In this document: positions 1 through 10,282 of the stretch, piece by piece | Position numbering within the stretch: the stretch's first letter is position 1 | Layout: each line of letters opens with the position of its first letter | Source of the DNA: Desmodesmus armatus | Lineage: Eukaryota > Chlorophyta > Chlorophyceae > Sphaeropleales > Scenedesmaceae | Reading direction: 5' to 3' | DNA: 64,000 bases | Assembly (NCBI GenBank): GCA_007449985.2 | Contig: VIIQ02000724.1 | Location: 186,001-250,000 of the forward strand | Notes under the pieces: generated by a model | The model's input: only the letters and a program-made list of their open reading frames with translations | What the model was told of the DNA's origin: nothing | Database searches by the model: none | Translations under genes and position numbers: made by a program

Positions 1-35
1 CCTCCCCACCCCTCCCTGCCCCTTCCGCCGCTCAC

Positions 36-2908
36 CTACTGTCCGCCTGTGTGTTGGTGGCATCTCCTGCAACACTGGCAGCACAGGGGGGTCACGACCC
101 TGCAGTACACACACAGGCACACACACACAGGCACACACGACAAGCACATCAACACACTCCAACTTCAAGAGCACCAACACCACTGTTAATTTCTGAAGAG
201 GTTATCTCTTGCAGAAGGAAATATGTATGATTGTGCAGACTGTGAGGCCTCACAGCTGTGCTGAATGAAGGCACTGGGGTCTGGCGGCTCACCGGCACTC
301 AGCGCATCTGGCAGCAACAGAAACATCACACGGACTGCAAGTTATGTATTCCACAACGCAACCATTAGTGCCTCAAATGACAACTGGACAGCAACACACC
401 ACCCTGCTGGGTCTCAGCATTTGGAAGACAAGTTGTCTGCATGGAGATCATGACCAGCATGTAAGTATATTGATTTTGAGAATATGCTGGTGGCAACCAT
501 GTACTGTCAGGTCCTGCCTTGCTTGGAGACTCCTGTCGATTTGAATCAGCCAGGGCCCACGCCCATCGTCAGCAGGGAACCAAGCACACCTGTAGGTGTG
601 ATATGCACATCAGCACGTATGCATAGCTGCTGAGGGTGCCCACATACGCATCGTTCACACGCCGACTCTTCGCCCTGCATGCATTGAAGCAGCAAAGGAG
701 ACAAGACATGGCCACAAGAAGTCTAAGCCTGCAAGGTAAAACCTCCCGTCGCGGCTACAGGCCCGGCAGTAATTGGCGTATTGTGTCAGCTTGTGTGTGT
801 CAATCATGTTTGTACTGCCCCTGTCTGCCCCCCTCCCTCCTTCCTTCCAGCCCTGCCTGCCCCCTCCCCTCCCTCCAGCCCTGCCCCCCTCCCACTCTGT
901 CACCAGATGCCCCTCCTCCCTCCTTCACTCCCTCCCTCCCCCCCCCTCCCTCACCAGTGTTTGACCAGCAGCACCAGGGGCCTCAGGCGTGCATCCACTG
1001 CCGCATAGTCCTCAGCAGCTTGGTGTTGATCACAGCAAGCCGGTTGTTCACGGTGATGTCAACCTTGAAACCTGAGGAAGGAGAGAAGGGGAGGCGGGGG
1101 CACCAAAGACACACGTTAACAAAGACGTAGCCGTGAATGCACGCACGACAGCCCCATGTGGAATCCTTGGCGTCTGAAACACAACCAGAACCACACAGCA
1201 GGCAGCATGGACCTTCGTTGAAGACAGGTCCCAGAGACAGGGGAGCTGTACGCTACTCTTGAGTGTAGTGAGTAAGGAAACTCTTGCAGTACTGTTTGCA
1301 TATCCCCAAAATCAAGGCATGGTTGCCAACCACCGTCACCAAGGTACATTTCAGCACAGAAGAGTGGAACGGCCGCAATGCACAGCTTATTGATGGCTTA
1401 TGGAAAAAAACTAAGGCTAATGGAAGATATTTCATAGCATAACTACACGAAGGGGGTGTGTAGTACAATTGAATTACAATGTAATTATTGAACACCAACC
1501 CATGACTGCAGGCAAGAAGTTATGCCTGGCAAGACACCCAGCCAGCCACGTTGGTGCTGGACCTTCCTCCGCCCCTCCCTCCCTCCCTCCAACCCTGCCG
1601 GCCTGCCCCCCTTCCTGCATTGTACCAGCCCAGCCACCCACCTGTGTCGGGGTGCACAAACTTGACGACGGGCATGCGTGCGCGTGGTATGGCAAACACC
1701 TCCTGCATGCCCGCCTCCTCCAGCTGCTCACCCAGACGGCTGATCACCTCACCTACATGTGTGTGTTGGCACAGGGATTACTTGAGTAGCTAGCATACTT
1801 GAGTAGCTAGCATGTGTGTGTGTGTGGGGGGGGGCACGGAAAGGGGGGAGCACTTGGGATTGAATGGTGTGTGAAAGAAGGGATCATGCACCTGGACAGT
1901 GTGCTGTGCTCACCCAGAGGGCAGATCACCCCACCTGACAAGGGAAGGGCTAAGAAAGGAGGGGGGGGGAGAGGAAAGGAGCCCCGGGAGGGGGGGGGGC
2001 ATATGGGTGTGACTGGTTGCAAACACCTCCTGCATGCCCGCCTCCTCCAGCTGCTCACCCAGGCGGCTGATCACCTCACCTACATGTGTTAAGCAGAGAG
2101 GATACATGTGTGTGTGTGGGGGGGGGGGGGAGGGGGGAGGAGGGCGATCTCATTGGTGAGCAGGAGGGGGGGGGCAGTTGGGTGTGAGTGGTGCGTGTAA
2201 GAAGGGGATCATGCATGTGGACTGTGTGTTCCAGCTGCTCACCCAGGCGGCTGATCACCTGGTTTCCTCACCTGACAGAGGGGAGGGGCAGAAGAAAGGG
2301 GAACAGAGGGGGGAGGGGGAGACAGAATAGAGCAGAGCCAAGGTCTCCGCAGCAGGGCTGCGACCTCTAGATTAGCCATGGTGTTGTGATGAGTAGCCAT
2401 CTAGGCTGTGTGGTTTGGCTGCTCACCAAGATGGCTGTGCAACTCATCTACAAGAGTGGCAAGGGAGTATGGGGCAGCACCACAACCACCACCACCACCA
2501 CCACCATTACCCGTGCACATTTTCCTTCTACCAGATGCTGGTCAAACTAGATGCTGGTCAAACTTAAATGCGCCTGCTTACATGCACCCATGCTGCATTA
2601 TTGGAGTGTATGGCACAGCTGTTACCTATGATAAAAGGACGTCACCAAGTGGAATGAGTCCCACCTCACTGCAAAAGATGCACTCTAGGCGTCAACTCTG
2701 CAACCATACTGGTGGGAGGGGGGACCTGATCTTGGTGGGAGTGTTATGTGGTGGACGAATGGTGGATGTGTCTGATTGCAGGATCGCATTCAGTCGCACC
2801 CACCACCCGTCCACCGCATGACACCCCTACCAAGATGAGGGTGTTCCTTCACACCCTACATGTTTGGTGAGGCATTGTGATGAGGCACCCCCCCCCCCAC
2901 CCCCCATG

Positions 2909-2939
<31 letters not shown>

Positions 2940-5530
2940 AGGCTCGTCCTGGCCCACCTCGCTCCTCCTTTGTGTCCCCCAGTTCAGCCAGCTCCAGGCA
3001 CACGTCCAGGTCATTGTTGCCCCCAATGTCCAGCTCATTGGCACCACTGCAAACATACACAGCACGGCAAAGCATGGCACAGCACAGCACGGCACAGCAC
3101 AGCAGAGGTGAACGATGGTCCGACTGACTGCAATATCTCTGAAAGCACCACAAGCCTAGGTCATTGTTGCCTCCAATGTCCAATGGTCATTTGCACCACT
3201 GCAGCACCAAACCCTGCCCACCCCGGGACGCCCCCCCCCCCCCCCCCCCGGGACACCCCCCCTCCCACCCGCCCAGTCCCCCCCCCCTCTCACACAGGGG
3301 GCTGGATGCACCTCCTGTGTCGACACACCCAGCTGCCTCCCTCACCTGCCAAAGAGGTGCACCTGAGCTGAAGGCCACAGCAGCCCCAGCAGGCCACTCA
3401 CTGCTGAAAAAATATATAAAAGATACTAAATCACATATGACAATGGAGATATAGAAAATACAATGCGATATCCCTTACCTGCCAAAGAGGTGCACCTGAG
3501 CTGAGGGCCAAAGCCGCCCCAGCAGGCCACTCACTGCTGACCAGGCCTCAGCCTGCTGCTGACGCTGGACCTGGGGGGAGGGGGGGGAGCAGCAGGGGCA
3601 TGTTCACAGCAAAGGGCAGGGGCCGCCAATAACACTGTCAGTAGTACATGTGTGTCCTGATGCAACTCTCCGGGGCAGTACATTTCAGCGAGGTCAAGTG
3701 ATCAAAGGGCCTACCCTGATGTCAGTTGTAGACACACCAGCTAGGGCAGCCAAACTCAGGTGGCACACATGGAGGCATACATGTGCCATATGAAACAGTG
3801 GCATGAACAGCTAACCTGTCAGTGAGCAGGGCTCTCCTAAGAAACAACCACACTCAACATCCACCTGCTGTCCTGCTTGACCTGATGTAGTATTCTGATG
3901 ATGAACACGACATCAGCCAGCACAAGCCACACACATAGTCCACCATGTTTCCTACCTGTGTGGGTGCCAGCTGTGCCGCCAGTGCAGTGAGGGCTGCAGT
4001 CAGGCGGGGCAGGGGGCACCTGATGGCGGGGGTGGGGGCTGCAGGGGGCCTGCGACCCACACCACCACCCACCTCACCACCGCCACCGCCACCACCGCCA
4101 GCAGCAGCAGCAGCACTAGCAGCAGCCATCATGGAATTATAGTCAGCTTCAGAGCCTCGACGAGCAGCATCTGCTGCTGCTGCTGCTGCTGGATTGGGCT
4201 GCTGGCGGCCTGGGCTCATGAGGCTTTGCTGCATGAAGGCGGCTGCTCCCAAGTGCTGCTGCTGCTGTTGCTGCTGCTGCTGCACCCCTGCCGCTGCTCC
4301 TGCTGCTGCTCCCGCTGCTGCTGCGGAGTTTTCCTGCAGCCGCTGCTGCAGCATGGCGAGCAGGTTGTTGGGCGAGATGCCTCCTCCCCCCTGCTGCTGC
4401 TGCTGCTGCTGGCGAGCCATCAGCTGCTGCAGGTGCTCCTGCTGCTGCATCTGCTCCTGCTGCTTCCGTAGTGCAAGGAAGTGCTGCTCAAACTGCTGCT
4501 GCTCCTGATGCTGTCTCAGCAGGTGCTGCTGCTGTTGCTGCTGCTGCAGGTGTGCTGCTGCATATGCTTGCAGCGGCGACATCGCTGCATTCGCTGCCGC
4601 CACACCAGCAGCAGCACCAGCAGCAGCTCTCATCTGCTGCTGTTGCTGCAGCTGCAGCAGCTCGCCAAGCTGCTGCTGCTGCTGCCGCTGCTGCGCCTGC
4701 ATCTCCAACTGCCTGAATAGCTCTAGATTGAAAGAGTCTGCCTGCCCATTCATCCCCTGTTGCTGCTGCTGCTGGCGCTGTAACATTTGCTGCTGCAGCA
4801 TTTGCAGCCCCTGCTGCTCAAGCTGTGCCTGCTGCTGCTGCTGTTGCTGCTGGCGGTGCTGCTGCTCGTACTGCACACTCATGCGGGACAGCAGAGAGGC
4901 AAGGTTGTTGGCCTGACCCTGCTGCTGCTGCTGCTGAGCACGCGCCTGAGCTTGCTGTTGTTGCAGCTGCTGTTGCTGCTGCTGTTGCAACTGCTGCTGG
5001 TGCTGCTCCTGCTGCTGCTGCAGGTGCCGCTTCTGCTCCTGCTGTTGCTGATGTGCATCTAGCATCATCTGGAGGGAAGACATCTGCCCTGAGCCCTCCA
5101 GCAGCTGGGCCTGCTGCTGCTGCTGCTGCTGCCAAGTGTTTCCTCCCAGGCCGATCCCCCCAAGGCCGCCGAACCCCCCAGCACTGCCATTGCTAGACGG
5201 GCCAAACAAGCTGGTGCGGCCTTGCATCTGCTGCTGCTGCTGTTGCTGCTTTTGAAACAAGCCTGCTAGGTTGCTGTTGTTGGTGAGAGGTGCAGGGGCA
5301 GCAGCCTGGGGGTCGAAGGACCCGAACAGGGGCCCGTCAAAACCGAGAGGAAGGGTGCAGGACGGTCCGCATTCTGCTGCTGTTGCTGCTCGGGCACACC
5401 CTGCTGCTGCTCGTGAGGTGCTAGCTGGCCGAACAGCTGCTGCAGTGGTTGAGCTGGAGGCTGCTGCTGTTGCGTCTGTTCTGGCCCTTGTGACTGGCTA
5501 GGAGGCCCTGGTGCCCACTGCTGGGCAGGG

Positions 5531-5566
<36 letters not shown>

Positions 5567-6097
5567 GACTGTATGTCCAGAGAGGGCGGCCGCTGCTGCT
5601 GTTGCTGCAGATGCTGCTGCTCGAGGCCGGGGTGCTGCGCAGGTGGAGGTACCTGCTGCTGCGGGGGCCCTGGCAGCTGCTGCTGCTGCTGTGGCTGTGC
5701 TGGCAGTGGCCCAAAGCCAGGTGGTGGGCCCTTTCTGCCGCCAGAACTGGGTCCACTGGATGGCAGTGCTGCTTGGCGTGCCATAGCTACCTGAGGCTGC
5801 AGCTCAGGGGGTAACAAGGGCACCTGCTGCTGCTGTTGCCGGGCATCTGATCCACCAGGGGTGGGGGCAAACCCGGGAGGCACATTCGGCCTCTGTTGCT
5901 GCTGCTGCTGTTGAAACTGCTGTGGCTGTTGATGTTGCTGCGGGAACTGCGGCTGGCCTCCTGCAAAGGGAGGAGGTTGCTGGTGGAGGGGGTGGGGTGG
6001 CCCTGCTATGCCAGGCTGTTGAGGGAAGGAGCCAGACCCAAGCAGCCCAGGATTGGTGTCCAAAGTCCCGTTCATCTGGTCTGGCGTTTGTTGTTGG

Positions 6098-6143
<46 letters not shown>

Positions 6144-6288
6144 TCCAACTCTCAGGAGGGAGGCCTGCTTCAACTGCATGCTGTTCCGACGATTGGCGAC
6201 GTAGCAGGTTGAGCAGCTGTGTTCCAGCCTGGTAAACCTGCTCAGAGGAACCTGATGGCGGCTGTGCTGTCAAGTGCGGGGGCAGCAT
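36..6288 (-). CDS. Terminal RNA uridylyltransferase (URT1/TUTase-like), 3' end outside window
   Basis: This gene should add uridines to the 3' ends of deadenylated or small RNAs, as plant URT1 and other non-canonical nucleotidyltransferases do. Exons read on the minus strand: 6288-3956 (start MLPPHL, Gln-rich and disordered), 3570-3479, 3046-2958, 1752-1642, 1072-955 and probably a 31-base exon 66-36. Splice phases agree. Across exons 2-3 the protein reads [20 protein letters not shown], the catalytic G-S and D-x-D signature of the polymerase-beta fold. Exons 4-5 give ARMPVVKF and [18 protein letters not shown], the family's central-domain motifs, followed by [19 protein letters not shown] in another frame. 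That jump (about 1010) looks like a missing G. A second frame change lies near 5.27-5.40 kb beside a CAG run. The PAP-associated C-terminal domain is not seen and should lie left of base 1. URT1 rather than HESO1 is suggested only by the long disordered N-terminus. Confidence 0.8.
1690..2460 (-). repeat. Ladder of partial exon copies inside the uridylyltransferase gene
   Basis: The 5' part of the exon at 1752-1642, with its acceptor, recurs upstream on the minus strand. The copy at 2019-2088 is nearly identical to 1692-1761, with about one mismatch. Shorter, decayed copies of the same core lie at about 1907-1930, 2226-2275 and 2408-2460. The core encodes ISRLGEQ. Spacing is roughly 145-190 bases, so this is a degenerate tandem array. 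Only the 1752-1642 copy continues into the conserved RARMPVVKF sequence, so the others are taken as non-functional intronic copies. Confidence 0.75.
3160..3408 (-). repeat. Duplicated catalytic exons (one near-intact, one decayed)
   Basis: Bases 3342-3408 repeat most of the exon at 3570-3479. They retain a TTTTTTCAG acceptor and a GTGAGG donor and encode [18 protein letters not shown]. Bases 3160-3205 repeat the start of the next exon (3046-2958, carrying the D-x-D motif) but are frameshifted. The 58-base copy is not the same length modulo 3 as the 92-base exon, so a straight swap would break the frame. They are best read as leftovers of a local segmental duplication. Confidence 0.7.
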
Positions 6289-6641
6289 TTGGTTTTTGGT
6301 GTGCTGATGATGATCACGGTCCTTTCTTCCTTCGCCGGGACCACGCCACCACGCCAGCACACATGCAGTTAAGCGGATCTGACACGTGTGTAGCGTTCAT
6401 GTTGATCACTGTTCCTTTGCCTCTTGTCTGTTGCTGTGCCTGTTACTGCTCAACTGCCAGGGTCCAAACTTGGTCTAGTGGCCTATCCAACGATGCTAAT
6501 TGCCTCAACCCAGCACGAACACATTAGCACGTATCACACAATCAATCAAGCTGTTCCCATGCAGTGTACCCCCAGCACACACGGTTGCTGTTGCAGCTGA
6601 CCCCTGAGCAGGGTGCGCAGCAGCTCGCTTCACAGTCAGTC
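6289..6641. promoter_or_regulatory. Probable bidirectional promoter region
   Basis: This stretch of about 350 bases lies between the start codon of the minus-strand uridylyltransferase and the tentative start of the plus-strand acyltransferase, so it must hold both promoters unless further 5' exons exist. No clear TATA box was recognised. The call rests on gene arrangement only. Confidence 0.35.
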
Positions 6642-9600
6642 ATGACAGTGGATGGGCCTCATTTGGCCCATCCAGGTGGAAGTGGTCCAGTGCTGGCCAG
6701 GTTCAACTTCACTGTCTGTGGTGTTTTGTTTGTGTTCTTCTACCTGTACTGGGTCGACATCGCATACGTGGTGGGTGTCTGAGCTGTCTTCGCTGAGCAA
6801 ATTCTGCCAGTCATTAAGGTTGCACTCAGGCCAGGAATTGAAAGCCTCTGACCAGAGTGCCTCCTGCTTCTCCTGCCTGTGGGTGTGTTGTTGGCCCCTT
6901 GCCTGTTCATGCTGAGCAGATCCTGCCATGGTGAGTGGAATTCGCCGTTGCAGCAGGTTTCAGAGGACTTTCAGGGACTTCTGCAGTATTGTGGCAGCTG
7001 TGACTCCACCTTCTCAACAAAACTTCAACAACAACAAGGGCAGGCTGTGCCACCTCATCATGCCACCTGCTGCAGCCAAACTGCCCACAAGGACTGTTGC
7101 CACATGGCTGGCATGGATGTTTGGCTGCAGTAGCGCATCAGCTTGACTTGCTGTCTCCGACTGCCTGCACGACAAGTTTGTATGTTTGCACGCATGTGCT
7201 GGCCTGCATTCAGGCCCAAGGCAGCGATGTGCTTGTGGTTTGCGTGCTGCAGGCTGTCCTTCAGTGTACCCGGTATGCTGAACCTGCTGGTGCTGTCCTG
7301 CACTACTGGATCTGCGCTGGCCTGCTACTTCACATGCATGTTCACAGACCCTGGCAGGTGTGCTGATCAGCACATGTCATGTCATGACATGGGGGGAGGG
7401 GCTGGTGGCTGAACATGGTGCAGCTGCCGCCGCAGCAGTCCTGCACATGCAGCTTTGCTCCAGGCAGCAAGCTTGTTCAATGTTTTTGACTTTTGGGAGG
7501 TTGACAGGTCAGGACCAGCTACAATCAATGCTCACAGGCCCAGATTGTTTAGCAACAGCTGCACATGCAGGTGCATACAGCTGGTCAGCACAGCTTGCAA
7601 CAGACGACTAGACCGACTCAGCCGGGCTGCTGGAGAGTGCTCTGCTCAGGTGGTCTCCTTCTGTGCTGAGGCACACACTCGGCACTGACGCCATTCCCAG
7701 TTCTGGGAGAAACTGGCTGCAGTATTGCTTTGCTGTCTGCTGTCGCTGCCTGCAGTGTGCCAGTGGGGTGGGAACCAGACACAGAGTCGAACAGTGCAGC
7801 AGTGCAGGAGGTCAAGAAGAAGGTGTGCCTTGCGTGCAGGACCCTTCGTGGGCCTCAGCAGATGCACACAGCTGGTGTGGTGGATGCTGCACCCTGTCTT
7901 GCTGTGGCTGCGCCAAGGACTCGCACCAGTGTGTTGTTGCCCTCTGGCCATGCAAGGATGCTGACATCATGCAACATGCAGGACAGCCGTGTCCAGGCAT
8001 GCACTGGCCTATGCGTGATATGCTGATTTAGCCTCTGTTTTTGACATCATGCCCTGTCGTTGCGGTGCTGTTGCTTTTGCAGGATGGAGCTCCCCGCTTT
8101 TGCAAGAAGTGCAGCCACTACAAGCCGCCCCGCTCACACCACTGCCGCGTGTGTGAGCGGTGCATCCTGCGCATGGACCACCACTGTCCGTGGGTCAATA
8201 ACTGCATCGGCCACTGCAACTATCGGTCTTTCTTTGGATTGCTCATTTGTGAGTGGCTGATGAGATGGCGGTGGGGGTCTGTTAGTGCGCAGCCATTTTG
8301 GCATTGCAGGCTGGTGCACTTGCCAAATCCATATCACATCCCCTTGGATTAGTGTGAAAATTAGTGTGAAAGCAACCAATGTGGTGGCAATGCGTGCTGT
8401 GCATATGCCAGCATGCCATCCTTGGTTTGCGATGCAACGGCCAACTGTCCTTTTGTTGAATTTGGTCAACGTGCTTGCTGCTCTTGCTGTTCCCTGCTGC
8501 CGCATGTGGTCTGGCGCAGATGCCACATTGGCTTTGTTTCATAGCACGGGCTTGCTCATTGGGCATGCATTGCATGTCGTCCACAAATCCAGCACAACAG
8601 GCGTCATTCGGTGAGGTGGCTGGCGCATTGAGTGTAGGGGCTGCCAATGCACAAGCGCAGAGCCTTGCTGGCTGGCAGCAGACAGCGGCGTACAAGCAAC
8701 TTTGACCAGCAGCATAAGCCCTTTTAGAGTGACGTGTTCATGTCCTGTGTGTGACAGCCTTTGTGGGGGCAGTGTTGCATTGGGGTGGGTTATGGGTGAG
8801 AAAGCGCAGGACATAATCACTGTCTTGTGATGTGATGCTGCCATGCAGTGTGGGCCCACGTGCCACGCCTCATTCATTGGAGGGCCCCGACACTAGTCAT
8901 TTTCTTGCACACATTTTCATACAGGTGTGTTTTGCGCGCGGGTACATCATTTCTAGCAAAAACTGTGAGCTGATTCATTCGTGATTGTGCCTGCACCGCA
9001 GCCCGCTAGCATGCACGACACCGACATGGCTGTCAATGTGTGTCAGCAATCCCTTCCAGCCTGCACCTTGTGCTGCAGACAATATGCAGCACAGTCCACC
9101 CTCACCCTGCATGGACCTGTCATGCTGCCACTGCAGACATTTGCGGTCGCCATTGCCCTGCCTACCAGTGTGGCAGTGTTCATGCTTCTTACATGGCACA
9201 TACGCATGATATCGCACAACAAGACGACCATCGAGCATGCAGAGGTGAGCGCGCGCACTATGCCAGGCTTACACCCTGCAGACAAACAAATCCCAGGTCT
9301 GATTGGCAGCTGCGCAACGGCTTGACGCAACTAACTCATTGTTCTTGCGTCGCCAAGTAACACTCAGATGGCGATCGAACATCGCTGCTCGCTTGGCCAT
9401 GTTTGATGCAGACGCTGAGTGAACATCCATTGAGGCAGCTTTGTCTGCCTGTGCTGTTTGGATGCATGTGCTGCGCTGTGCAGGGCGTGACTGCTCAGAT
9501 CAAGCTCGGGGGGTCTGGCAAGGACAGGTTGCGGCACCCCTACGACCTGGGGGTGATGCAGAACTGCCATGAGATACTCGGACCGGACCCCTTGATGTGG

Positions 9601-9684
9601 TTCCTGCCGTCGTGTCGAAGCACGCCTGGGGGGTTGGTGTACCCGACAACATTTGACAAACCTGCAGACTTCTTCAGCTTTTAA
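6642..9684 (+). CDS. DHHC protein S-acyltransferase (palmitoyltransferase)
   Basis: This is an integral membrane enzyme that transfers palmitate to cysteines of target proteins, probably at the Golgi, plasma membrane or other endomembranes. Clear exons are 7253-7357 (second membrane helix ending in the family TDPG motif), 7756-7822 ([20 protein letters not shown]), 8083-8248 (zinc-binding Cys-rich domain with [16 protein letters not shown] and the catalytic DHHC in [13 protein letters not shown]), 9137-9243 (fourth helix and the TTxE motif, NKTTIE) and 9484-9684 (C-terminal [14 protein letters not shown], stop TAA). Splice phases join 7357, 7756 and 8083 correctly. The tail resembles the plant PAT13/PAT14 group. 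The first exon is tentative: an ATG at 6642 opens a frame with one hydrophobic helix ([13 protein letters not shown]), but it does not join 7253 in phase, so another small exon is likely. An exon for the third helix, between 8249 and 9136, was not located. Confidence 0.8.
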
Positions 9685-10282
9685 CGGTTGTGGTGGAGAC
9701 AGGTCCATGCAGCTTATCCTTGCTTGACATGACCATGAACAGGTGTGCAAGCCGCAATCAGGTGTGCCACAACGGTCCGAAACATCAACGTCTAGTGCCG
9801 TCGACGCTGGATCCCCCTGTACAAGGCTTCTCTGGCTCCAGAAAGGCAGCTGCCATCTGGATAATCGGTGTTACTTCCTGAAGCGGGTGGGGACCTTGAG
9901 TGCTGCAGATCGCCCTGTTGCCCCCTGTTCGCCCCCCGAAGCTCGTCTAGCCGCATTTGCACCTGCATATGCATCACTAACCACTTCTTTTCGTTGACAG
10001 ACACGACAGCTTCAGCCTCTGCGATCTTACTACAACACTGCCCCCTGTTCGTGTCGTCTATCGAACTCATTGCTTATGAGCTTTGATTGAAAGCCTGGTG
10101 TCGGCCTGCCCTCTCCATTTGCACACCTTCCGGTCGGTTCGGTCTTGGATGACAAACCGCGACAACCGGTGAGGTCTAGGGCAGAGGACAAAGTCGAAAC
10201 AACAAAAGAAGGACGTGTTTTGACAAATGCTGGCTCCGGTCGGATTGCTCCTCATATCGTATAAACTTTGTCAGGCTCAGAC

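Noticed and set aside
636..1130. Plus-strand Pro-rich frame
   Set aside because: It reads a polypyrimidine intron and the reverse of the uridylyltransferase exon at 955-1072, whose minus-strand family motifs are decisive.
4194..5196. Long plus-strand Cys-, Leu- and Ala-rich open frames
   Set aside because: They are the reverse of the CAG/CTG repeats that encode poly-Gln on the minus strand.
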